Assembly: GCF_013363975.1 (NCBI RefSeq) | Contig: NZ_JABWGN010000020.1 | Span: 1-64,000 of the forward strand | Length of the DNA: 64,000 nucleotides | Direction: 5' to 3' | Source: Nonomuraea montanisoli | GTDB lineage: Bacteria > Actinomycetota > Actinomycetes > Streptosporangiales > Streptosporangiaceae | Shown: positions 16,476 through 24,754 of the stretch, in pieces | Position numbering within the stretch: position 1 is the first letter of the stretch | Layout of the letters: every line of letters begins with the position of its first letter | Notes under the pieces: generated by a model | Told to the model about the DNA's origin: nothing | Databases searched by the model: none | Seen by the model: only the letters and a program-made list of their open reading frames with translations | Program-made: the position numbers and the translations under genes

Positions 16476-18541
16476 TGCGCCACCTCAGTGAACTCCGCGC
16501 CGTCGAAGGAGGACCCCAGCACCTGGTACGGGTACTCTCTCCCGTTCACAGCGATCTTCTCCGTAACGTCCTGCAGGTCACTCTTCGTCGTATGGGTCGT
16601 AATCACATACTGCTTGCCCACGCGCGGATGTAGCGAATTCTCGGCGACCCCCTCGGCTTGGGCCTTGCTGGACAGAACCACCACCTGGGACGTCATCTCC
16701 GGGAGGAATCTGGCGATCTGCCGACGGTAGTCATCGTCCAGGTTGCCGAACACCGCGTCCATGACAATTGGATACTCACCGCCGACGCCTCCGAAGAAGG
16801 GGTTCGGATTCGTGGCAGCGTCGCGGCACTCCTGCGCAACGGCGCCGACGAAGGAGAGCGAGAGCAGCATGTTCTCACCAGTGGACTTGGGGGCCGGGAC
16901 CTTCTCGTCGCCTACCTGCTCCCAGTACTCCAGCTGGAATCCCGACGTCAGCTCCGGCTCGTAGTTCTTCAGCGACGCCTGCTTGAAGAGGGTTCGGATA
17001 CGGGTGTCCAGACGGCGGCGGATGCTGTCGGACAAGAGCTCAAGGATCTGCCGGAGCGCGGTCTCGGTCTCTCGGATTACGGCGATCCGGCGCTGGATGC
17101 GCTGGTTGTTCTCGTCCTTGACCTGAATCTTGTCGACCTGCTCCTCTTTCTGCTTTTTCTGGTTGGCCAGGTAGTCGAGATGCTCGTCGATCGTGCCGAG
17201 GCGTCTGCTCGTCTCGCTCAACTTGTCGATCATCTTGCTGCGTCGCACTTCGATTGCACTGATGTCTTCCTGCGGCAACTTCTTGATCTCGATGGAAACC
17301 TCGTTGAGCTGCTCCACTAACATGCGCTCTTTGTCGGATGCCTCCCCAATTAGGCGATCCGTCTCCGCCAACCGATCCATCGTGCCACGACGCCGCTCTT
17401 CCAAGCCGGCCACCGCACCGCGCAGTTGGTTCCATGCCGCTTCCACTTCGGCAAGGCCGGCGCGCTCACGCCACGTCTCCAGTGCAGCTCGCTCGCGCGA
17501 GCCTTCGGTGAGGTGGGTACCGCAGATGCACTCGCCCTCTATGAGAAGGTCTTCGATGAACGTGCGCTTCAACGGTGCCGGCAGCTCACCACGCTCCCGA
17601 AGCGCGTCACAGGCCGCGATGATCTTCTCAGGCAGATCAGGTAGGAAGGCCAGATAACTGGAGTCTGCGAGCACCCGAGATCGCTCGTCCTCGAGCTTGC
17701 GCAGTGATTCATGGGCGCTCGCACGTTCCCGTTCCAGGCGCTCACGCTCCAGCTGAAGTTGCTTGGCACCGTCCAGGGATTTAAGACGTGCCGCGAGCAG
17801 CTCGATCTCGTCCTTCAGATGCTGAACTTCTGTGTTGAGAGACTCTTTCTCCTTCTTCTTCTCTTCCGTTTCCTTGAAGACGGCGTCGATCTCAGCGGTC
17901 AGGCGCTCGGCGAGCTCGCTGTTGGCCCCCTCGGACTTCAGCTGGTGACGCAGCTTGTTCGCTGCGGTGGGGAGGTGCTTGAGAGCTCGCTCGAGCTGCT
18001 CCAAGCCAAGGAGCGTCTTGATCGCATGCTGAATCTCAGCGTAGGCCTCCTTTCGAACCAGTTGCTCGATGCGCTCACCGTTGACGAAAAAGAACTTGCT
18101 CAGGCGCTCGGGAAGAATCTTGTCTATGTGTCCCTGGGCGCTCTTGAGCTCTTTGGTGACACCCCTGTCGTCACGCTCGAGGAGAAGGAGCTGCGCCTTG
18201 GGCAAGCGTTGGTCCGAATTCTGCTTCTCCGCTGTGAGAAACCGGCGCGCAGTGTAAGTGCGGCCTTCATGTTCGAACTCAACGGTCACCGACATGTCCA
18301 CCGACGAACCGGGGCGGGCTTCCTGCCAGATCCGATTGTTGATCAGTCTGTCCTGCTGCTCGACATCTGCGCTGAGACGCCCATAGAGAGCCCAGGTGAA
18401 GGCGTTGAGCAAGGTCGTCTTACCGCCACCATTGGTACCGTATATCAGCGTGACGTTATGCCCCGGCTCCTGAGCGAACGAGATGCGGTTCCGCCCGCCG
18501 TACGGTCTGAAGTTCTCGAGCTCGATCGACAGCAGCTTCAC
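16472..18541 (-). CDS. Second DndD-like SMC/Rad50-type ATPase of the Dnd restriction operon
   Basis: 689 aa. Walker A is GTNGGGKT (35-42). FFFVNGERIEQLVRKE (150-165) matches the FFFDGE element of DndD. Long coiled coils (about 200-300 and 355-520) flank a short loop with GECICGTHL (336-344), reminiscent of a Rad50 zinc hook although only CxC is present. ENMLLSLSFVGAVAQECRD and YPIVMDAVFGNLDDDYRRQ supply the signature and Walker B/D-loop. It probably moves on or senses phosphorothioated DNA together with the helicase-nuclease. Coupled to both neighbours by 4-nt overlaps. Confidence 0.88.
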   Translation of the reverse strand: MKLLSIELENFRPYGGRNRISFAQEPGHNVTLIYGTNGGGKTTLLNAFTWALYGRLSADVEQQDRLINNRIWQEARPGSSVDMSVTVEFEHEGRTYTARRFLTAEKQNSDQRLPKAQLLLLERDDRGVTKELKSAQGHIDKILPERLSKFFFVNGERIEQLVRKEAYAEIQHAIKTLLGLEQLERALKHLPTAANKLRHQLKSEGANSELAERLTAEIDAVFKETEEKKKEKESLNTEVQHLKDEIELLAARLKSLDGAKQLQLERERLERERASAHESLRKLEDERSRVLADSSYLAFLPDLPEKIIAACDALRERGELPAPLKRTFIEDLLIEGECICGTHLTEGSRERAALETWRERAGLAEVEAAWNQLRGAVAGLEERRRGTMDRLAETDRLIGEASDKERMLVEQLNEVSIEIKKLPQEDISAIEVRRSKMIDKLSETSRRLGTIDEHLDYLANQKKQKEEQVDKIQVKDENNQRIQRRIAVIRETETALRQILELLSDSIRRRLDTRIRTLFKQASLKNYEPELTSGFQLEYWEQVGDEKVPAPKSTGENMLLSLSFVGAVAQECRDAATNPNPFFGGVGGEYPIVMDAVFGNLDDDYRRQIARFLPEMTSQVVVLSSKAQAEGVAENSLHPRVGKQYVITTHTTKSDLQDVTEKIAVNGREYPYQVLGSSFDGAEFTEVAQ

Positions 18542-18744
18542 TTGACGATGCCCTCAACCCTCCGGATGATCTGGTCGCTCACGTTGCGCGTTACCGTCGC
18601 GGTGTCTCCCAGATGCAGGTTCTCCTTCTCCAAGGTCAGAACGTCCACGACAAGCTTCTTCGCCTCATCGCTTAGTTCCGCATAGATACGACCGACGATC
18701 TCGCGCTCGTTCTGGTCGCTCACTGGCTGCTCTCCACCCTTCAC
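18538..18744 (-). CDS. Very small helical protein in the Dnd restriction operon
   Basis: 68 aa from GTG 18744, or 61 aa from GTG 18723. The latter has a good Shine-Dalgarno (GGTGGAG) 6 nt upstream and begins VSDQNEREIVGRIYAEL. The sequence is acidic, without Cys or a membrane segment, and looks like two or three helices (ELSDEAKKLVVDVLTLEKE). No family is recognised. Overlaps of 4 nt with the restriction-enzyme gene before and the ATPase gene after make it a true gene. It may be an adaptor or assembly subunit of the ATPase. Confidence 0.7.
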   Translation of the reverse strand: MKGGEQPVSDQNEREIVGRIYAELSDEAKKLVVDVLTLEKENLHLGDTATVTRNVSDQIIRRVEGIVK

Positions 18745-20873
18745 ACATCAAGAAGCTGGTAATAATCGCGCAGTTCCCTCAGTTTGGCGAGGGCTTCCCC
18801 GTGATTCTCCGCGTATCCGGCGAACTCTACGCATCGAGCCAGCTCTCGCCGGAAGAGCCGACGCTCGATTTCGAACAAGGCAGGGTCCTGCGGGGGTGTC
18901 ACCACGAAGTCGATAACCTCTGCGAGGCCCTTCCCTGGCGCCCTTCTAAGGATCCGGCCACGGCGTTGAATGAACTGCCGAGGGTTGGTGCTGCTCGCGA
19001 GCATGTACGCCACGCGAGCATCCGGGAGATCTACCCCCTCATCCAGACAGCGCATCGACACAAGAACTTGCAGGTCACGTCCAGTCGCGAACGACCGGAG
19101 CAGATCTCGGCGTTGCCGCTTGTGCTCCCTGGAGGTGAACGTATGAGCCCTGAGACCCAACTCCTTGCCCGCTAGCTCGATAACCTGCTCGACCTGGCGT
19201 GGCCCGGTCCCCCCGTCAATCAGCGGTGCTCCGCCCTCAGCGCAGTAGATCAACTGGAAGAAACTGTCCCGGTGTCTTTCCAGCGCCTCTCGAAGGGCCG
19301 GCATCTTGGCACGAGCGTGCCCTAGGACCTTTGACCGCATCCCTAGCAGCATTCCGAGCGGTGAGTTGTCATCCTCACTCACAGAGTCTGGCTCTTGCGA
19401 TCTCATAAGCGCGCCAATCTTCACCGTGAGCTCGGTGTACTGCTCTGCCTCGTCATCGCCCAGGGGAACGAGGACGGGGTGGTATTTGTACCTCGTCAAC
19501 GCCCCTAGGTCGATCGCCTCCTTGAGACCCAGCTCGATGAGAATGTCCCCGAAGTAGTCCTTGAGGGCGTCCGTGCCCGCCGGATCGAACCATCGCTCCG
19601 GTGTGGCGGAAAGTGCTAGGCGGAACTGGGCATGTGCCGGCAGAGCCGTCCGCAAATGTTCTGCTCCTAGATGATGTGCCTCATCGGCAATGACCAGCAG
19701 AGGAAGATCGATGGAGGCAAGAAGCGCTTGGAAGGCTGCCGCGCGGAAGGTGGCATTGGTGACCACCAATGTGATGCCACCTTTTTGGCGAGCCCGAAGA
19801 GCCGCTAGCGCATTGCGTGCCGCTGGCTCCCATGACGCGGCCAGGTCGCGGCATTTGATCGGTACAACGCCGAAGTTGCGAAGTTCTGTGGACCACTGCT
19901 CGACAAGGTCCAGGAGCGGGACCACCACGACCGTGACCAAGGAAAGATCGCGAGTGTGAAGCTGTCGCCCCATCTGGTCGAGCGCTGCCAACGCAGTAAT
20001 CGTCTTTCCTGTGCCGGTAGCCATCTGCAGCATGCCACGACCATTGGCCATCAGCCACTTCGCTATCGCAGTCTTCTGATAGTCTCGCAGTTCGACATCA
20101 TGCGGCAATCGCGCCCATCCCAAGGTTGTGAGATCGGTGGACACGACCAGCCGCTCAGGATCTTCGATCTCGTTCGACAACTCGCCGGCGCGCTCACCCA
20201 ATGCGACGAACCGCTCCTTCGCGACAGCGGGGAAGTCAAGAATTTCGAGCCTTGGTGTGCGTCCGGCCCACAATTCATCGAAGTCCGATCGGAGGATGTC
20301 CACCCTGCCCTTGTCGTTCTCGTTCCACGATCTGAAGACCTGGATCGATTCGAAGTTGTCAAGGAGGGCGGAGCTGGTCTCGTTCATGGAACCGGTGAAT
20401 GCGACGGTGTCCCCGTACTTGTCGGAGATGAGGCCGATCTTCTCGTGATAGAGCGCGAGGCCTTCCCTGCCATGAACGATGGCAATCTTCACATCCATCG
20501 CCTCTTGGGCAATGAGACGCCCGAGAAGCCCCAGTCCGGCGAGTTCTTTCCGAGGACGCTCGGTGTCTGGGTCCAGCTCACGTAGCACCGCCTTGGCGAT
20601 GATCTCCCGGTACGCGTAACCAGCCCGCATCTCATCGATGTCGCCGTCCGTAAGATGCGGACTGGCTATAAGGCGAATACGACCGTCGTTACGTTGGAAG
20701 CCTTCCAACCCGCGAGCGACCAGTGCGAGAGACTTGCTGGTGAAGTATCCAACTGCTCGGTCGTATCGGTTCGCGAGTGAGAGGCAGGGGACATAGAACT
20801 CGCCTACGACGTTGCTGCGGTCGCTCCTGTAACTATCCTCGAGGGTCAAGGTGCGCAGCATGTCAGCCATCAC
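18741..20873 (-). CDS. DNA phosphorothioation system restriction enzyme (PLD-like plus SF2 helicase)
   Basis: 710 aa. The N-terminal third resembles a phospholipase D nuclease: YDRAVGYFTSKSLALVARG, then YHEKIGLISDKYGDTVAFTG (142-161) with the HxK core. The rest is an SF2 helicase: Walker A ATGTGKT (285-291), DEAH (397-400) in VIADEAHHLGAEH, LALSATPERW, and helicase C-terminal motifs VSMRCLDEGVDLPDA and RQFIQRRGRILRR. This order fits the family named DNA phosphorothioation system restriction enzyme (TIGR04095). It probably cleaves DNA lacking the host phosphorothioate pattern. The second PLD HxK was not located. Coupled by 4-nt overlaps on both sides. Confidence 0.88.
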   Translation of the reverse strand: MMADMLRTLTLEDSYRSDRSNVVGEFYVPCLSLANRYDRAVGYFTSKSLALVARGLEGFQRNDGRIRLIASPHLTDGDIDEMRAGYAYREIIAKAVLRELDPDTERPRKELAGLGLLGRLIAQEAMDVKIAIVHGREGLALYHEKIGLISDKYGDTVAFTGSMNETSSALLDNFESIQVFRSWNENDKGRVDILRSDFDELWAGRTPRLEILDFPAVAKERFVALGERAGELSNEIEDPERLVVSTDLTTLGWARLPHDVELRDYQKTAIAKWLMANGRGMLQMATGTGKTITALAALDQMGRQLHTRDLSLVTVVVVPLLDLVEQWSTELRNFGVVPIKCRDLAASWEPAARNALAALRARQKGGITLVVTNATFRAAAFQALLASIDLPLLVIADEAHHLGAEHLRTALPAHAQFRLALSATPERWFDPAGTDALKDYFGDILIELGLKEAIDLGALTRYKYHPVLVPLGDDEAEQYTELTVKIGALMRSQEPDSVSEDDNSPLGMLLGMRSKVLGHARAKMPALREALERHRDSFFQLIYCAEGGAPLIDGGTGPRQVEQVIELAGKELGLRAHTFTSREHKRQRRDLLRSFATGRDLQVLVSMRCLDEGVDLPDARVAYMLASSTNPRQFIQRRGRILRRAPGKGLAEVIDFVVTPPQDPALFEIERRLFRRELARCVEFAGYAENHGEALAKLRELRDYYQLLDV

Positions 20874-22789
20874 CGGCCGCCGAGCGCAGCGAAGAAGTCA
20901 TCCAGATCAGGAACAGAATCGAGCGCTCGACAAGATTCACTCAAGGTGTAGCCCTCCACGATTTCGGCGAGGTCAAGATCGCCGCGAGCACGCAGGGCCA
21001 TCACGAGAGCAGCCCATGAGGTTTGCACAGAGAGTGCAAGGGCGCCGGCTACGGCCGATCGCAGGTCCTCTCCACTCAGTCCCCGTTGGACACCTGACCG
21101 AAGCGCGATCTCGTCATCATCGGTCTTGTTCCAGGCACGAACCAGCCGAGCCCGGATCGCGCCATGGTCGGTCGGTGCGAGCCAGACCACATCTCCGATC
21201 TTGGCTCGAAGCTGTGTGACCAGCGGACGGATGCTTCCGAATTGCGGCTGAGGTGCTGCCCAGGAGATGCGGATCTCCTGCGCCAGAGCAGCAAAGACCC
21301 GTTCAGTCCCCTCTGCGACTTGGAACAATGCCATTACGCCATGTGGCGCCGTAAAGCCCGATCCGCGCAGAACCTCCTTGTTGATGTCTACACGGAACCA
21401 CCACTGTCCCCTGAGGAAGAAGCACCGACGGGTCCCTTCAGGAGTCGGCATTTTGCGGGATGCCTGGCTTGGCCCATCGTCTCCACTCCCTGCCAGACTG
21501 ATCCATCCATCTCTACGAGAGAACTCCCGTCGCGCCGCATACGCACGCACACTGGCCGCGGACACCCCGAACTGCTCGACAAGTTCATCTACTACGTCAG
21601 CCAGCAGCACACGTCCACCGCCGCGCTCAATCCTTTGCACGATCTCCTCACGGATGCCCTCATACGTCTCGAGGTTCCACTCAGGGAGTCCATAGGAATT
21701 GGGGCCCACACGCGCGATGCGGTCATCGGCCTGCAGACGCCCTCGAAGAGATCGCACGCCATCCACCTGAAGTCGCTCCGCGATCTCCTCCACACTCAAT
21801 GGATGACCCTCCGCGGCCAGGACCGCGACTGCGAGCTCGGGTTGTGAGGCGCCCTTGCGAACCACGATGCCAGCGGCCTTACGGAGACCGCAGTACTCAA
21901 GCCACGAGGACCACGCATGGTCATCCAGCCCCAGCTCCGCCTGGAGTTTGTCGAGGCCGTGGCCGCCATCCGCCTGCTTCTCGGGGTGTATGGCTGAGTA
22001 GAAGGTCGCATCACGTAGATCTGAAAGCGGCTTGGTCGCCAACCAGGGACCATCGACATCGAGATCGGGCAGAAGCATCTCAAGGAAATTGGACAGCTCA
22101 AGCCCGACTGAGTGAACCAGATCCGACAGCCCAGGAACTCGTGCCGAGACACCCTCGAACGTCATGAGCGGTGAAGATCCATTGCAGACCCGCCAATGGA
22201 ACTCGCCGATCCGCTCCGCAACCGGGGGGCTCTGCCGCCATGTAGCGAAGTTGTCGGCCAGCTTCTTCTCTAGCTGACCAACGCGTGCGCGGCTGACACC
22301 AAGCTCGTTGCCCAGGTCATCAAGACTGCGGTCGCGGCGAGCCATGCGATGACGAAGGATCAGGCGCTGACGATCATCAAGCGAAGAGGCCCACAGCTCC
22401 AGAAGATCATGCAACGTAGCATGTGGATCGTTCTGGACCGCTTCACCGCGATCACGCACGCCCCCCTCAACCAGAGAGGCGAGAAGCGCGTTCAAGACAT
22501 CCATGAGCGTCCGCTGGTCGCCGCTTGCCAACCCTGTGAGCTCCGGAACGGTGGTCCAGAGCAAGACGCGGCGATCTTGAAGAGAATTGGCAAGCAGTAT
22601 GTCCCGCGCTCTCTCCGTAGAACAGTACCGACGGATGTCGAGGGGCTCACAGACCGAGATCTTCAGCAAGTCACCCAGTGACTCATCCCCGCCATGAGCC
22701 GCCAGCTCGGCAGCGTATGTAACGATCCAATCAGCACGATCATCGCTGGAGACGGTGGCAAGTGCATCCAGCATGCGGCCGAAGTTCAT
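20870..22789 (-). CDS. Sigma-region-4-like, multi-HTH protein heading the Dnd restriction operon
   Basis: 639 aa, ATG 22789 with a strong Shine-Dalgarno AAAGGAGG. LDDRQRLILRHRMARR and SLDDLGNELGVSRARVGQLE (138-174) form a sigma-70 region 4-type HTH as used to bind -35 elements. Two further winged-helix units follow: LAVAVLAAEGHPLSVEEIAE with RLQVDGVRSLRGRLQADDRI, and VVDELVEQFGVSAASVRAYA, similar to HARE-HTH. No sigma region 2 is evident, so it is unlikely to be a true sigma factor. As first gene of the operon it could be its regulator or the DNA-recognition subunit. The specific function is unknown. Confidence 0.75.
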   Translation of the reverse strand: MNFGRMLDALATVSSDDRADWIVTYAAELAAHGGDESLGDLLKISVCEPLDIRRYCSTERARDILLANSLQDRRVLLWTTVPELTGLASGDQRTLMDVLNALLASLVEGGVRDRGEAVQNDPHATLHDLLELWASSLDDRQRLILRHRMARRDRSLDDLGNELGVSRARVGQLEKKLADNFATWRQSPPVAERIGEFHWRVCNGSSPLMTFEGVSARVPGLSDLVHSVGLELSNFLEMLLPDLDVDGPWLATKPLSDLRDATFYSAIHPEKQADGGHGLDKLQAELGLDDHAWSSWLEYCGLRKAAGIVVRKGASQPELAVAVLAAEGHPLSVEEIAERLQVDGVRSLRGRLQADDRIARVGPNSYGLPEWNLETYEGIREEIVQRIERGGGRVLLADVVDELVEQFGVSAASVRAYAARREFSRRDGWISLAGSGDDGPSQASRKMPTPEGTRRCFFLRGQWWFRVDINKEVLRGSGFTAPHGVMALFQVAEGTERVFAALAQEIRISWAAPQPQFGSIRPLVTQLRAKIGDVVWLAPTDHGAIRARLVRAWNKTDDDEIALRSGVQRGLSGEDLRSAVAGALALSVQTSWAALVMALRARGDLDLAEIVEGYTLSESCRALDSVPDLDDFFAALGGR

Positions 22790-22900
22790 GCCCGCCTCCT
22801 TTCAACACGATCCAAGCACGCTGAAGGTCTACCAGAACCGACTGACACCACGAAGGCGTGCCGGTTAGACAAAGTTACAGGGATAATGCCCCAACGTCGC

Positions 22901-22938
22901 CAATAGGGACATCGTCAATAGTCGCTATTACCCCTATC
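22901..22938. promoter_or_regulatory. Nested inverted repeats upstream of the Dnd restriction operon
   Basis: AATAG-tcg-CTATT (22917-22929) is a perfect palindrome. ATAGGG (22903-22908) and CCCTAT (22932-22937) form a second pair around it, not exactly concentric. The site lies 110-150 nt upstream of the sigma-like gene and 230 nt upstream of the divergent Lsr2-like gene. An operator role is inferred from symmetry and position. Confidence 0.4.
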
Positions 22939-23164
22939 GGACGACCGTAAATACCGCCTACAGCACTCAATGCGAGTAGACGTTTACAGGGTGCGACCAG
23001 CATTGGAATCTGTCGGGCCCCTGGTGTATGCCTCAGTATCAGCTGGAACGGTTGACACCGGAAGAACCATGAAAGGCCAAGCGAGATTCGCCAGGGACGT
23101 TGACCGATCCATACTAAACGGCACATCTCCCCCATAGCATGACATTACGAGTGAGAGCAGCAAC

Positions 23165-23803
23165 ATGACTGTTGGCGAGCCGAGCGCAACCGGCGATGTT
23201 GAACAGAAGGAAGCGGTTCCGTCACTGGATGACCTCTTCAAGGCCCTCGCGCGCTCGGATGGGACGGTCAGTAGCGAGCAACAGCTCACGGGCGTCACCT
23301 CCAACCAAACCAAGTCAGCTGAGATCCGCCAGTGGGCACGCGACAACGGATACCAGGTGGCGCCCCGGGGTCGCCTTCCGGATCACGTTGTAGACGCTTA
23401 CAAGCGCCGCTCCTCCTCCGCCTCGGCAAGAAGACCGACACGCACATCACGGTCACTGAAGAGTGTCGCGACCCCCAGGTCACCTGCGTTGCCATACCTC
23501 AACAGCCTGCAGGAGACGCTTATTGCCGGCGGCGTCGAGTGTCGATTGAACACTGCGGTGCCCACATTGATCATCTCAGCACCGCACCAAGTCAAGATAG
23601 CCACAGCGGGCAAGATAGAGGCATTCGTCTCCAACAGCCGTTTTGTTTGGGGAGAAGGGCGCTCCCTGTCGATTCATCCAATCGAGGACCATGAAGGCGC
23701 AGCTAAGAAGATCTTGAGATCCTCAGCCGGTGCCGAGGCCGTCCTCCTCTCCGAAAATGCGATCTCAGAGGCGCGTCACAGCCAAAGATCGCGTGGATCT
23801 TAA
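23165..23803 (+). CDS. Lsr2-type DNA-binding protein with an extra C-terminal domain
   Basis: 212 aa. Residues 52-81 (AEIRQWARDNGYQVAPRGRL then PDHVVDAYKRR) match the C-terminal DNA-binding domain of Lsr2, including the RGR minor-groove clamp at 68-70. Lsr2 is a xenogeneic silencer of AT-rich DNA. The Lsr2 dimerisation domain is absent. Residues about 108-185 form another domain that recurs in the next ORF (GGVECRLNTAVPTLIISAPH; FVWGEGRSLSIHP). It diverges from the Dnd restriction operon and might silence or control it. Confidence 0.7.
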   Translation: MTVGEPSATGDVEQKEAVPSLDDLFKALARSDGTVSSEQQLTGVTSNQTKSAEIRQWARDNGYQVAPRGRLPDHVVDAYKRRSSSASARRPTRTSRSLKSVATPRSPALPYLNSLQETLIAGGVECRLNTAVPTLIISAPHQVKIATAGKIEAFVSNSRFVWGEGRSLSIHPIEDHEGAAKKILRSSAGAEAVLLSENAISEARHSQRSRGS

Positions 23804-24437
23804 GCACCTCCTCCAGCTTCGCGCCGCACTAGCTGTACGCGGCGTTCAAGCCGACCTCGACCCCTTCGAGGCTTTCCTGATCATCCGCTCGCCTGCGGAG
23901 GTAGCGATCACCACAAGCGGCTACGTTCAGGTCCTGAGGTGCCCCGATCTCCGGTTTAGCTGGGGCAAAGGCCTGCCACGCGTTTCGCACAGCGCCGAGG
24001 ACGCTGACGGTGCGGCTTGGGAGATCACTAAACGCGATTCGAAGGCGACCACGCCATCCGCAACCATGACGACCTCGACCCCTCAAGAACCGAGCGTCAC
24101 GAGCCCTCGTCCCCAACGGCCACCACGGTTAGGTAGTAGAGCGATCACAACGTACAGCTCCGAGGAGTTGGTGGCCCTGATCCGATGGCTGATCTCCGAA
24201 GGACGGGCAACAACCTATGACGATCTCGTTGACAACGCCATCGCCGAGCTGCGACTTCCTGGCAGGACGTCTAGAAGGGTCCAGGCTATCGAAGAGGCCG
24301 CCATCCTCGCGGACTGGAAAGCAGGTACCAACTCTACGACCCATGGCGCCCAGTACTCAGATGTCCTCCAGTGGGCGCAGAGGCTTCGGTTCGAGCTCGA
24401 CACCAGCGACGAGATTCCAGAACAAGTCGTCTACTAG
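23730..24437 (+). CDS. Paralogue of the Lsr2-linked C-terminal domain, coupled to the preceding gene
   Basis: 235 aa from ATG 23730; a GTG at 23793 (VDLKHLLQLRAALAVRG) overlaps the stop of the previous gene by 11 nt and is the likelier start. Residues after that GTG (GVQADLDPFEAFLIIRSPAE; LRFSWGKGLPRVSHSAED) repeat the domain in the upstream protein with the same spacing of FVWGEG/FSWGKG and the closing DxxGAAxxIxK pattern. A C-terminal helical part (SEELVALIRWLISEGRATTY) looks DNA-binding but is unrecognised. The two ORFs may be a split or a +1 frameshifted single gene. Function unknown. Confidence 0.6.
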   Translation: MPRPSSSPKMRSQRRVTAKDRVDLKHLLQLRAALAVRGVQADLDPFEAFLIIRSPAEVAITTSGYVQVLRCPDLRFSWGKGLPRVSHSAEDADGAAWEITKRDSKATTPSATMTTSTPQEPSVTSPRPQRPPRLGSRAITTYSSEELVALIRWLISEGRATTYDDLVDNAIAELRLPGRTSRRVQAIEEAAILADWKAGTNSTTHGAQYSDVLQWAQRLRFELDTSDEIPEQVVY

Positions 24438-24544
24438 TACAACCGTATGCATCCTGAGCGGCCGTATAGACCGCTGAGATCGCCTTCACGCTTGACTAAT
24501 CGCAGTCCAGATGGACGTCACGAGAGTAGAGTTGAAGCCTTGGT

Positions 24545-24572
24545 ACCTGACACCTGACACCTGACACCTGAC
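24545..24572 (+). repeat. Four perfect tandem copies of ACCTGAC
   Basis: The 7-nt unit occurs at 24545, 24552, 24559 and 24566 without mismatch, between the Lsr2-linked ORFs and a tiny ORF. There is no spacer structure, so it is not CRISPR. Slippage-prone repeat or iterated protein-binding site. Confidence 0.8.
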
Positions 24573-24613
24573 AGACGACAGATGACCGGCGACTGGCGAG
24601 GAGCGCTGGCGGC

Positions 24614-24754
24614 ATGTCCCAGATCCCACCTTGGGAGGAACCTCAGACACTTCGGGCGGCAGATCACGTACCAACCGTGGACGAGTTCATTGCACTCCTG
24701 AAGCAACCCGATACGAAGCCCGTCAATTTGATCAAGGCAGCTGAGCTGGATTGA
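24614..24754 (+). CDS. Possible 46-aa ORF
   Basis: ATG 24614 to TGA 24754, preceded by GAGGAG about 12 nt upstream. It encodes MSQIPPWEEPQTL followed by a helical segment (VPTVDEFIALLKQP; VNLIKAAEL). Composition is protein-like and no family is recognised. It could be a real micro-protein or the tail of a lost gene. Confidence 0.3.
   Translation: MSQIPPWEEPQTLRAADHVPTVDEFIALLKQPDTKPVNLIKAAELD

Noticed and set aside
24545-24572. CRISPR array from the ACCTGAC repeats
   Set aside because: The units are 7 nt, contiguous and without spacers, and no cas gene is present in the window.
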